NCBI RefSeq assembly: GCF_047948215.1 | Contig: NC_134455.1 | Location: 160,934,575 to 160,998,574, forward strand | Length of the DNA: 64,000 bases | Direction of reading: 5' to 3' | Source of the DNA: Lycorma delicatula | Lineage: Eukaryota > Arthropoda > Insecta > Hemiptera > Fulgoridae | Notes under the pieces: model-generated | Seen by the model: only the letters and a program-made list of their open reading frames with translations | Database searches by the model: none | Told to the model about the DNA's origin: nothing | Part shown: positions 50,661 to 61,379 of the stretch, one piece after another | Position numbering within the stretch: the stretch's first letter is position 1 | How the letters are laid out: every line of letters begins with the position of its first letter | Translations under genes and position numbers: made by a program

Positions 50661-51469
50661 GAATGAAATGGAAAGTTATAGACTAATGGGTCCATAAACC
50701 TTTTCGATCAACTTTGCCACTGAAGATATTGAACAACATAATGATAGTGACAGAAGGGTAGAGCGATTAATGTGGTGCACTGTCGGACTAACTTGTGGGC
50801 ATGTTAAGAAGGTAAGTGAATAAAATTTGTGATAACTCCAGTGTTTTTTGACATCAAACAAAGTGGAAAAACTTCTTCTCAGCACCTGCTATGAGTGTGC
50901 AAAGTTTCATTGAAGTTCAGTAGATTCTGAGATTAATGCAGACAAAAAACCTAAGAGATTTATTTATACATTTATTAGTATAGGTATAAATATAAATATT
51001 TAGAACTAGATGGCTAATTCACTTGTTAAAATTCATCATCAGTAGACAGGCTGGGCAAATTAGCAAAAAAAGCAACATTTAAAAAAAAATACATAAAAAT
51101 GTTAACTAAAGCAGACAAAAAATGATAATGTTCAGGTTTTTTTATAGACATGTACAAATACTCTTTTTGATGATGTATTTTCAAGTATTGTTTGTTTATT
51201 ATTATTATTTCATCATTACAAATTTTTCCTTTATTTATATTAAGTGGTAATTTTTTTGATTTCACTAATTCCATATTCTGATGATTATTTTTTATTGTTA
51301 GAATGGACATCTATAGTTTAAAATTTTTAACAAAATTTTTTTGTAAATGGTTTCTAAGCACTTTCTACTAAAAATAAATGGGAATTTTCAGATTTAGTCA
51401 TCTACTTGTAATAATATGAAAAACTGTAACCCTAGAAATAAGTAATTTTATTACTCCAATGTTTTTTTT

Positions 51470-52790
51470 AGGCAACAAAGAAAAAATAATAACCTTGCTT
51501 AAACCCAGAAAGGATATGGAACTGTCCAGCAAGAATACACTATCATTGCTATGACACATTTTTGAAACTTCATGAAAAGAGACTTATGCTGTACAGTTTT
51601 AAGAGATATGTGTGCTCCTTACTTATTGCAGATCTTGAACAGGTAAAATCAATCTAATTGTTGATTCTAATTGTTCCAAAAAACAATCAATTACAGAATA
51701 TTCATTTTAAATTTGTTGTAATACAGTTGTATGATACTGCATAGAACTATTCAGTACCTGAACAGACCTATTGTAACTTTATTAGAAAATAGAAGACTCA
51801 GTTTGGAGGAAAAAAGAGCAGATTAGTAGTCAATAATTCTAATATTTCTATTCTATTCTATCTCTAGCCTTCTATTTTTTGGCATTAATTCTACTAGAAA
51901 AGTTATTTCTAGCAATGAAGAAGCTATGTCATACCCTTTCAAGTAGCTCCAGATTCTACAAGAAACTCAAAACAAAAAAAAGCTTAATTTGTTTTCGATC
52001 AACAAACAAGAAAAGCCAACCCAAAACTACAGATATAACAGAAATGAGATCTACTGGAACACTAAATAAACCATTATATAAGGCAGATTTATTCTACATA
52101 AATTCCAGACAGAAAACAAGGCAGACACCTGTTACAGAAACAATATCTTTAAAAAGTTGTTTGGAAACAAATTAAATGCAAATCCTATCATTACCAGAAC
52201 CACACACATGTTTTACAATAGGTAAGATGCTTGATTCTGTAATAAATCTGTTCAGATCAACTGTGTTAAAATCAGCTAACATGAAGACTAATATCAGGCA
52301 ATATGAAGACCAGGCCCCTTGAGAAAGTTGCACAGCAGCTGGTCTCACATTCCAATCTAAATGAATAAATACAGTAAATATTTTGAAGAGGTTGAAATAA
52401 TTACTCTACAAATAATGTTTACTTTTACAATAACCCTGAACAGACTTAAATCCTACAAAAGTTTCCTATGACAGTTTCCATTAATTTCTTAAGTTGAACC
52501 ACTGTTGAATTACCTTCAAAGAAAAAAACAGCTAAAAAACAACATCCTAACTGGAAAATATTGAAGACTCTTAAATGTATCAGGACAGATATGGTCCATG
52601 TTAAATCTAGTCTAGCTACATGAGGACTAATCACTTCAGAGAATAGTTACTTTGAGTATGGAGAAGTCCAAACTACAGAACATACAGGCAAGTCCAAAAC
52701 GTGACTGTTGTACATATCAGAATATCTGATATGTGCAACTACAGAACAATCTGTTGAAACTACCCACTGAATACATACAAGAAGATATTT
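51470..52790 (+). mobile_element. Decayed jockey-like non-LTR retrotransposon
   Basis: Plus-strand reverse transcriptase can be followed faintly: IITLLKPRKDMELSS and SLLCHIFETS (about 51487-51560, compare LLKPGKDP..YRPISLLC), GNMKTRPLEKVAQ..AG (about 52296-52350, compare GCLKPTPLEKVY.LAGIAP) and a well-kept C-terminal segment WKTLKCIRTDMVHVKSSLAT with GLITSENSYFEYGEVQTTEH (about 52555-52680), the Cys/His region at the end of this LINE group, its Cys residues partly lost. Central motifs with the catalytic YADD box are gone. Many stops. The clade name is tentative. Confidence 0.7.
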
Positions 52791-52799
52791 ACAATGCTT

Positions 52800-54214
52800 A
52801 CCAAAACATATGCTAATGCTAACAAATTTATTAAGTGTTTGAGAAAAATAATTTAGGACAGAATAAGGCAGAATAAGATTTAAGAATAAAGTAAGCTGCA
52901 TTTGTTTCATAGAAGGTACATTGGTTACTTGCTGTGATAGTCTCAAATGAAAAAGCTCCATTTTGTACATAACAATGGTTTAAAGCAATAAACTGAGCTA
53001 CCATATAATCAATGGATTTTAAGAAAGAGTTATATGAAGTTCTATAGATCAAGTAAAGGAACTGGAAATCAAAGAATAGAGCCACTTATACTTAACGTTT
53101 AAGCCATTAATATTAATTTTAATGTCTAGAATTTTATATACTGTGGTAATATGTTGATTTCAAGTCAGTTAATCAATTACTTACGATCAATATAAAGACT
53201 AAGATACTTATCTTTGTCAGTTTAATACAAGGGGGTATGTATTTAGGTAAACAGCAAACAATATTAACATCATAAAATAAAAAAAAAAAAACCTTTGGGC
53301 AGATTTGTTAGTTAATTGTGATATTCAGTTTGCGAATTAAGATTCACAAATATAAGGTAATGTTTTTTTTTATGTTCTTTGGTCATACTGTCCAAAGAAC
53401 ATAAAATAATTATACTGTCCTTTGTGTAAGAGGCCATAGTTGTCATGGGTCAGAGAAGTATATCTGAAGTACATGTCATACAAATTGAACAGATTCTTGT
53501 TACAGTGGAAAATGGTCAGAATAAGTGCTACAAATAAAAGTGAGAAATATTAAGCAGTGAAAAAAAAATAATAATACAAGAACTTTAAATAATAAACCAA
53601 TCCAAAGATTAAAAAAGGCTTACTAACATTTTCAAACACATCTTTCATGTAAGGCTGCCTTTCTAGGGAATTGCGAAAACCCTACAAGATTCTGGGAAGA
53701 ACCAGTATTTTTCATAGTTTTAAATATAGTCTTACTGGATGATAAGAATTAGGTTCATGTTGTGATTAATACTATGTTCTAGAGATTTTGAAAAAAATTA
53801 CTGTAATGAGATATGGCAACCTGATGATGTCCATTTAGGAAGGTGTGTGATGACTTTTTTAATCTTTTAAGGTACACAGGAGCAGGGAATAAGGAGAGGA
53901 GAAGAGAGGTAAATAATGATTCACTTATAAAAGCAATGAGGTAGTTGGATATATCAGGGCAAGATCTAAAAAAAATATAATGAAAAGTGGAAGACAAAGA
54001 ATGAAGCTTAATCAGAGTCACAAACTACCCAAATATCAAACCAGTAACAAGAAGAAGTAGATAAAGAATGGTGTTTTAGAAAACAATTTTTTTTTCTCAA
54101 AGTTTTTAATGAGCTTTAATTTTCAAATGAATATTCTATGAATTGTCTTATAAAATTTTTAATATATCATTTAATATTTTATAAATGTAGTATTTATTTA
54201 TAGGAAATCCAAAT
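52800..54214. other. Intronic sequence, no feature recognised apart from a hairpin
   Basis: Composition is slightly less AT-rich at 52870-53080 and 53440-54030, and small open frames occur, but none carries a motif I recognise. Confidence 0.5.
53368..53406. repeat. Perfect 15-bp inverted repeat (hairpin)
   Basis: ttttatgttctttgg, nine-base loop, ccaaagaacataaaa. An adjacent word pair, catactgtcc and tatactgtcc, repeats nearby. The stem is shorter than a usual miRNA precursor and no element ends were recognised. Confidence 0.8.
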
Positions 54215-55440
54215 AATTATTAGGTTGTCCCCCTAACTACTGTGCATGAACACCATGTCCAGGCTAAAAGTATCCAAAAGTGTTGGCCTATATTTGGAAA
54301 ACCAGTCATTATAATCTCTTAAACATAAGCTAATCAACAAGTAATATCTTCAAGTTTGTTCTGTATACTCTCAAGATCACCAGAATGCGCATGCCCAGGC
54401 AAGACGACTCACAATGCAGTTGTAATCAGTAGTAGTCAGTTGAGATGTGGACCCAACAACAGAAGGTACAGTGGGTGCTTTGGTTAGCAGAGTTTGAATT
54501 AATTACATGTGTTCAATGGTGTGCACAAATTGAATGGAATATCTATCCTCTTACAACCAAGTTTATTCATCAATGGGGTATAAATTTAAAAGAGCCCAAA
54601 AGTGGTTTCACAAACTGGAAATTGCCCAAAAGTTTCAGTTAGTAACGAGACTGTGGATCGTGTATATGATGCATTCACTGCCAGTCCTGCAAAGTCAATT
54701 AGACAGGCTAATTACAAACTGTAAATTCCTCGTTCCACTGTTCATGATGTTGTTCATTAGCGGTTCCATTTGCGAGTGTACAAATAATTATAATTCGTTT
54801 ATCCCATTAAATCAAATGATCACCACCTATGATATCAGTTTGCTGCAGATGTAATGCACCATGTTGAAAACAATCCTAATTATTTTGTTACATTTTGACA
54901 TAATTATCGAATTTGGAATACTGAAAACTCCCCCAGTAATCGAAAATGAAAGGAACACAAAAAAGTCAATGTCTGGTTAGGAGTGCACAAAAATGGCATC
55001 ATCAGTCTGTTTTTTTCATGGAGTTGCAGTGACAGGACACACATTTCTCCACATGCTTGAGAATCTTGCTGTTCCTCAGATTCCTACATGCTTCAGTTTC
55101 TAACAAGAAGGTGCTCCACCACACTTCATTAAGGTGTTATCATGTTCTTAAACAATATTTTCCCTGAATGTTCGATCGGATGAGGAGGTCCAACTGCATG
55201 GCCACTTAGATCTCCAGATATCACTCCTTTGGAGTTATTTGTTTGGAGATTTATTAAAAGTTGTGTGTACCAAAGAAAATTTGAGGTTTGGACAATTTAA
55301 AACAGAGCGTTGTTGAAGCTGCTGGTCTAATAATGCCACAGATGCTCCTAAACACTTGGAAAGAGTTAAATTATCATCTAGACGTCTACAGACCTACAAA
55401 AGGTGCGCATACTGAACTTGGCTAGCCTTCATCAAAACTT
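54215..55440 (+). mobile_element. Mariner-like (DUF4817-type) transposon relic
   Basis: Transposase starts at 54445 with MWTQQQKVQWVLWLAEFELI and continues, with frame changes, EWNIYPLTTKFIHQW, GNCPKVSVSNETVDRVYDAF, SPAKSIRQANYKLQIPRSTV (HTH), VMHHVENNPNYFVTF, YRIWNTENSPSN, VNVWLGVHKNGIIGLFFS, QEGAPPHF (second catalytic Asp lost) and GGPTAWPLRSPDITPLELF (third Asp kept), ending near YHLDVYRPTKGAHTELG. The first catalytic segment (SDEATF) is deleted. Left end near 54215 (taggttgtccccctaactac) resembles a family TIR; the right end is unclear. Confidence 0.85.
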
Positions 55441-55588
55441 GGTGAGTTGCTGTATTTATTTGTTTTTTTTTTTTTAAATATTAAGTTATATTAACTGGTT
55501 CTCTTAATATAAGCTGTTACTTTTGGATTCCTTTAGCCCAGTCACCCTGTTTAATTGGGGTAACAAGCAGTATTATATGATGTTTAAG

Positions 55589-55676
55589 TTTTGGTCCACC
55601 AGCTTACCGGACTGCTTGCTTTATAGTTGGTTATATAGTTTTGGTCCATCAGCCTACCAGGTTGCTTGTTTTAGAA
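55589..55676. repeat. Two-copy tandem repeat, unit about 48 bp
   Basis: agttttggtccaccagctta at 55589 and agttttggtccatcagccta at 55637, each followed by ccgg/ccag and gcttgcttta/gcttgtttta. Local duplication. Confidence 0.8.
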
Positions 55677-55679
55677 GAG

Positions 55680-57030
55680 AAATTTTAAAACATCATTTTA
55701 TAGGCGCTTTCAATCGAACACTCAAATTTAATTTTTCATTATTGTAGGTATTCAAATTTGTAGGTAATAGATCCCATTTGACTGGATTGCATCTGAGAGA
55801 GAATAGTAAATAGAAAATACTACTGGTGAAATGTAAGCATTAATAAAATAGTAGAATAACCAGACGATAACTCAGTGAAGAATACTTTATCAGTAAACAC
55901 ATTAATTTTACATAAAATGATAAAAAATTAAGCAATCAGGTTGTTTGATAGAGATTCAGCCAATAGATGTATTCTGAAGCTCAGCACTGAAGTGTAAGTT
56001 TTGGCTGTAGGATAATCGATCTACATCAATTAGGTTGAACCTTAGCACTAAAAGTCACCTCCTCTTCAAATACAAACTTTAAACAAATAGATTGAAAGAA
56101 GAAGAAAATATACAATCAAAAATAAAAATCTATGTAGGTAATAACTACACTGCAGCATTAAAAGAAAATTATAAAAACTTAGAAATTTAAATGCTTCATG
56201 TAGTTATGCAAATTATTAGATGGAATCAAGTAATAAGACAGATTATTGCATATTAATACTGCTTACTTAATGTAACTGAGTGATCTGAGCAATAAATTGT
56301 GAAGTAAGAAATATAAAATTGTTTTAGGGTGAGATGAATTTCACTAACAAGTGCTTATAATGATACTTCATAACTTAAACATAAGTTTAAGCTCATTTTT
56401 ATATTGCACAATACACTGAATTCCAGAGAATGAGGAGTGATTGGATGTAGTGAGGATTAAAAGAAAACTTAATTATTAAATAATGCTTATTGAACCTCAA
56501 AAGGAATTAAAAGAGCCAAAAAACAACAAATTATTAGAAGGATTAATTAATTATATTTACAAAAAAATAAATTAAAAGAAAAAGAAAACGACCATATGTT
56601 ATCTGAAAGAATATTTTACAAATCTTTATGTACTATATATATACAATTTTGAATTATATTACATACACTTTATCTTCTAAATTTCTTTTTGAAATTAAGT
56701 TGTAAAACATTTTTATTCATAAATTTTATAATTTAAAAAAAATTGATTTTTAGGACTGAAAAAACAGAATCTGTTTTTAAAGCTCATTTGTTTCTTAAAT
56801 CATATACCCAGTATTATTAGCATAATTGGAATATAGATTTTTTGTATCTACTTCAATTCGGTAATAAACACAAGCATTTTGGAGAGTAATGACAAACATG
56901 CAATACACTCCTCCAGGAATTGTCTAGTAAAAAATTTAAACTACATTATGATTAAAATAAATTACCTAAGGTAAATTATGAATAATCTCATTCCAATTGT
57001 TAATAAACAGATAAGTTAGTAAAAAGTAAA
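55680..57030. other. Intronic AT-rich sequence
   Basis: Between the tandem repeat and the distal first exon. No gene or named repeat seen. Confidence 0.55.
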
Positions 57031-57036
57031 GCTTAC

Positions 57037-57285
57037 CAGATCTTTTGTTAACAGCTGTATTGATCATGTAACCCAGTTTGGTAAAACTGGACTGTCGTAT
57101 CATGTTGGATTTATGAAGAACCCTTTTTGCTTGTGATGATGGGACAACTGGTATCGTTGTATGACCCCTGGTCAGGGGTTTCTGGCGGGGCAAGGGGGCA
57201 CAGCCCCACAGCCCCACCACACCTGCGTGCCGAATTGTGATTTCCAATTAACTACTCGACACCAGCACCAAAAACTCTTCAGCAC
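57037..57285 (-). CDS. tws: tws distal alternative first exon (long N-terminus isoform)
   Basis: The coding part runs from the ATG at 57103-57101 to the donor at 57036 (exon end CTG, then gtaagc). It encodes 22 residues, MIRQSSFTKLGYMINTAVNK then RS, plus one base of a split Gly codon. This closely resembles the N-terminal segment of Drosophila twins isoforms (RQSSITKIGNMLNTA). The start has a good context (CCAACATGA). The frame stays open upstream to 57247 but has no ATG there and meets a TAA just beyond, so I take upstream sequence as 5' UTR. A possible acceptor (tatttcag) before 57285 suggests the exon follows an unseen noncoding exon; the 57285 limit is therefore less sure than the donor. 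The UTR is strikingly GC-rich (about 57160-57235) and repeat-like. Its phase-1 end fits exon 2 exactly. Confidence 0.85.
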
Positions 57286-58329
57286 CTGAAATAATACCTT
57301 TAATTGATTATTTTAATTATTTTCAACTTGATTTTACAATAAATATATAAATTTTTCCTTCTAAGAAATAGAATTTTTTTAATCTCAATAGATGTAGACA
57401 ACACAAATATAAGTATTTAATTTCAGAAATGTGGGAAATTTTCATTAAATTATGTTAACCTGCCGGTTATTATGGGAGATTTTTTGAGTTACCTAGGTAT
57501 ATTTTTTAAAATAATGTCAAAAAGTATAATGGATTTGAATTTTGTCAGTTTATTTAGTCTAATATTGTTGTGCACTTCTTTATTTCATATTATAAGATGC
57601 AGTCCTTTTTTGTGTGTAAAATATCTTAGGCTGTTGTCAATGTTGGTGTATTTTTAATTTTTGTTAATGAAATGGTTTTGCAAATGTTGACTGTTATTAT
57701 CAAGACTTTTAAGCATTCATTAAATCTTTACTTGAAATTGGATCTGGTTTGATCAGTGTAGAATATTATGAAGCTTTACAGTTGATATATTCCAACAGTA
57801 CTGCAATTGTTTGATATTGTGTTTTATGTTTAATGTTTTGTTTTTGTCTGTTTAGTGGTTCTAAAGACCATGCTGTGCAAATATTTTTTGAATCTGTGTG
57901 TTACTTTCTCTGAGTCCTTATTTTTTAGTTAGTGTGACAAAGTTTTTTCTTTAATTTATGCTGTGTTGAAATGTGTTAATGAGAATTCAAAAACACAAAA
58001 AATGAACACACTCCAACATTATGAATTATACATTAACGCAGGATAACAATAGCCTGACAAAATTTGAATCCAACACTTGTCAATCACACTGAATATATGA
58101 CTGCCTGATTCAAATCAAAGTACCAACAATAACTCAGCTCACAGGAACTTAAGTCACTGAGAATGGCTGCAAAAACTGACATGTTTTAAAAAAAATAAAT
58201 GAAAACAAATTTAAAAGAAAAAATTATTTCACACTTACATAAATAACGACTCAGAAAAGTGCACACAAATTTTAAAAAATCTTGGCAAAGACTGGCCTTC
58301 AGAACACTAAACAGAACAAAAACAAACCA
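57286..58329. other. Sequence upstream of the distal tws exon
   Basis: No CpG-rich promoter was seen directly upstream, which agrees with the exon having an upstream noncoding partner. Part of 57860-58320 may belong to the Penelope-like fragment. Confidence 0.45.
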
Positions 58330-58690
58330 TTATATGTAGAATACAATATCAAATAAACACTGTGCCATTGAATATGTAACTGTACTCTTCCAATTGCACA
58401 ATGTTCTACATTGATAAAACAGGATCCAATTTTAAACAAAGATTTAATGAAAACTTAAAAGCTTCTATAACAATTAGTCAACATTTGTAAACCACTTCAT
58501 AGGTAAAAATCATAAATCCACCAACATTGACAACAACCTTGGTATTTAACATGCACAAAAAAGGATCACATTTTCATTCACTCAAATTATAAAATATGCA
58601 AATTATAAAAAAACAAAATACTGAATGAACTGTACATATATATCAAAGGTAAAAAATTTCACATCACACATCAGTACACACTTAAAAAAA
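58330..58690 (+). mobile_element. Penelope-like element fragment, GIY-YIG endonuclease region
   Basis: At about 58388-58440 the plus strand reads NCTMFYIDKTGSNFKQRFNE, then NLKASITISQHL, INPPTLTTTLVFNMHKKGSH, FHSLK and ILNELYIYIKG. This follows the GIY-YIG endonuclease domain of Penelope-like retroelements (YIGQTGR.F..R..EH, a HM.KKG.H..LE..EIY segment and LN.Q). The Gly of YIG is Asp and the Arg of TGR is Ser. Stops interrupt it, and no reverse transcriptase was recognised upstream (57300-58300). Confidence 0.65.
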
Positions 58691-59499
58691 TTAACTATTA
58701 ATTGAAAAATAAGTAATGGCATTCATTTAAAAATGTGATTTACTTTAGTACACTAAACATTAAGATTGACAATTTATAATTTGGCATAAATATAATTTGT
58801 GTATCAACTCAAAGATTTGTTTAATCTCTCCTACAATCAAATCAATATCAGCTGCTACATGGAGCTTTCTACATGCAACAATAATGAAAGGTACTATACC
58901 AACAAAATGGGAACTCCTTACTCTTTAACATTTTACCAAGGCAATACAGAAAAATAAATTTTGCAATACAGCCTAAATGGTCATTGGGAAAGTAGGTTCA
59001 TAGATAGAGGAAAGAGATACATATAGACACAACAGGAAATTTCCAGGCTATGATAAATGAAAATTTCTGTTACTAATGATTTCAAAGCAATTTAAATTAA
59101 TTAAAATAATATATTAATACAACAGTAACATGTAAGCTACTAAGTATTTAAAAACTATTTTAAAGAATATTTTAACCTTGGTCAACAAACTGGAAAAAAG
59201 TTTTCAGAACAGAAACACCTATAAACAAAATTTTATTCTTTTTTGTGCGCTGAAGCTGAAAATGAAGTCAATTTTTTTCCATTACACATTACATTTTTGT
59301 TATACATCCTTCAGGGATTGCTAGATAATATGACATTTTGAAAGTGGCCAAATTCATAGGTATTATAAGTTTTGTAATTTGTTACATATATTTTCAATTC
59401 TCATACTTTATTTTGGCTTATTAAATAAAAAAAAAACCTTGTAAAATATAACTATAACAGATAAAACATACGTAAACGTTTTGATAACTGGAGTTGGTG

Positions 59500-60920
59500 A
59501 AGTAATAAATTACTTCTTTTCTTTGGAGTATAATAGAGTCTTCTCTTGATAGAAACCAACAGTAGTCATCACTCTGTCCCATCTACTTTGGTAATGCAGC
59601 TCCATTTGGAAAACATCCAGGTAGAAGCATTCGCCTTGCTCATTACGCACAGACCAGAAATTTAGGAAAAGTCAAGACAAAAATGGAAAAATTAATTTTT
59701 AATGACATCCAGCAGCCTAAATTTTTATAGTACAATAAAATATTTTGTATTAAAACATTACTCTTTTCTGCTTTGTTATTTCCAAGAAAACCGTGACATC
59801 CTTAAATGACTTCCATGCCACTAGCTCTGCATTATTCAACTTTATGTCAAAATTTTCATCATTGATAATTTTCTAATCCGAGGTAGCCAAATATCCCTGC
59901 TTTTACTTTGGCTTCACTTTTTTTTTAAACCTCTGGGACCACCATTAGGTATTGCTTCAGAGGATGAGATGAATGATTTATAGTGTGTTTGAAAATGCCA
60001 TGCCTGACCAGAATTTGAACCTGGGACCTCAGAATGAAAGCCCAAGATGCTACCACTTGTGCCACGGAGGCTGGCATGAGTCACTTAATTTAGGAAACAC
60101 TTTCTCAAATATTTAAATCCTTCTTCTTTATTCAGGCTTTAACAAAATTTTTCATAATCCCCAATTTTATATGTAAAGATTGTAAAATAACTCACTGAGG
60201 ATTTACTAAAGGAACATATTTAATATTTTTTTATACAGGAATGAAAGTGTCTCTTTTTGGCCACTCTTCAACTACTTAAATTTCACTTGTGTGATTTAAG
60301 AAACAGCTGCATTAACATAAGAAACAGTTGTATTATGTAGTCACTACGGAGATGAGAAGAAGATCAATAACTCTGGGGTGGCCACAGATACATCATAAGT
60401 GAGCATTGTAACTGATTGCTTTAAAAATTGACATATTTTCATATGCCTATATCATTCCAGCAGTATGCACTACTGGTATAGAAGGATTCTTGATTGAATT
60501 ATGCAGTAGCACTGCTTTTAAGCCTGTTTTTGACAAATCAATGAATAACTGCCAATCATCAGTGTAATAAGCAATAACCAGATCAGACATTAAACCTTCT
60601 ATATCACAAAAGGAACAGAGCAGATCTTTCATAGTGAAATATTTTATCAAGTCTTTATTTCTGTTTTTAAAATGCTTGTTTTGATAAATTCAACTGGAGA
60701 ACCAAATCGTTAAGTTCATTTGTGAAATGAGATGTGGTTCACTATTTGATTTTTCTGTTATGAAATTATCATCTCTTGAAACCTGTGCCACTGAAGTATT
60801 TTCAGAACAATCCTCTTTAGAATCTGCCAATCTCCGGCCAGGAAGCTGGGGCTATTGGAATAGATAAATAGTCTCCATGAGCAACCGGTCTCACAGCTGA
60901 TGGAACATTTCGATATACAA
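59500..60920 (-). pseudogene. Broken copy of a multicopy arthropod gene family of unknown function, split by a SINE
   Basis: On the minus strand a degraded protein runs from about 60915 to 59500. It includes IVYRNVPSAVRPVAHGDYLS-like sequence (about 60915-60860), LIKYFTMKDLLCSFCDIEGL (60650 down), WQLFIDLSKTGLKAVLLHNS then PSIPVVHTAG (about 60555-60455), VEEWPKRDTFIPV, KYVPLVNPQ-VILQSLHIKLG then IMKNFVKA (about 60200-60130), FPKLS, then across the SINE EAKVKAGIFGYLG, and near the end WSVRNEQGECFYLDVFQMEL followed by HYQSRWDRVM. This order and these words (WRLFIDSSK.SLKAVLLHNG, PLHIKLG, FPKLSEAKLKEGIF, DE.GERFHQDI) are those of an uncharacterised protein family present in many copies in aphids, hydra and other animals. 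The family behaves like part of a mobile element, but its role is unknown to me. Stops and shifts show a pseudogene. Confidence 0.75.
59920..60080 (-). mobile_element. tRNA-derived SINE, family B, with target duplication
   Basis: Minus-strand head has A box TGGCACAAGTGG (complement of 60053-60064) and B box GGTTCAAATTC (complement of 60011-60021), a short body and a tail, catcctctgaagcaatacct then aatggtggtcccagagg, ending in eight A. It is flanked by a TCACTT duplication (59914-59919 and 60081-60086) and interrupts the pseudogene between FPKLS and EAKVKAG. The head differs from family A but the tail is the same. Confidence 0.88.
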
Positions 60921-61379
60921 TAATACTTTTATTTTTTGAAGAAAAACCACTGACATTTGTTTGAGGTAACAGTCGTTAAAATAATTTATTGGTTTATGTC
61001 AAATGATAGGTACAGCAAGAGGCAAATGCTGTTTTTTCCCTAGTAACCACTGTGTGAGCTTAACATAACAGATAATACATGATATACACAGCATCTTTGT
61101 TTATCTTGAACTCCCAGTGGACAACTGAAATAAAGCTCATAAGCACTTTACATAAATTTTTAAATTGGCCTATGTTGACTATTTGTACTGAACTCAGCAG
61201 ACATAACAAAAAAACATTTGAAGAATTCTTACATGAACGGGTTTGCCGGCTCATTAATTAAATATAAACTGATGTAAACGAAAAAATCTGATGTGGACAC
61301 CACATGACTTCCTTGTACACCTATTAAATTACATATACACATTTTTTGCTGCACTTCATTTAAACTTATTTCATTTGAA

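Larger units (their letters stand above)
5884..57285 (-). other. tws: Gene span: PP2A regulatory B (PR55/B55) subunit, 5' part
   Basis: This is the extent of the readable part of a minus-strand gene for the B55 regulatory subunit of protein phosphatase 2A, a WD40 beta-propeller protein that directs the PP2A core enzyme to substrates in mitosis and signalling. Four exons are visible: distal first exon 57037-57285, proximal first exon ending at 31146, exon 2 at 30884-30949 and exon 3 at 5884-5981. All have GT donors and, where expected, AG acceptors, and the reading frame is continuous across each junction. The rest of the propeller was searched for left of exon 3 and not found, so it must lie beyond base 1. 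The introns (about 26 kb and 25 kb) hold nearly all the transposon relics listed here. The family match is made by eye from strongly conserved residues; the symbol follows Drosophila. Confidence 0.92.

Noticed and set aside
52647..53085. Minus-strand open frames of 84-107 codons
   Set aside because: They overlap the plus-strand LINE C-terminal segment or unassigned sequence and show no motif; shadows or chance.
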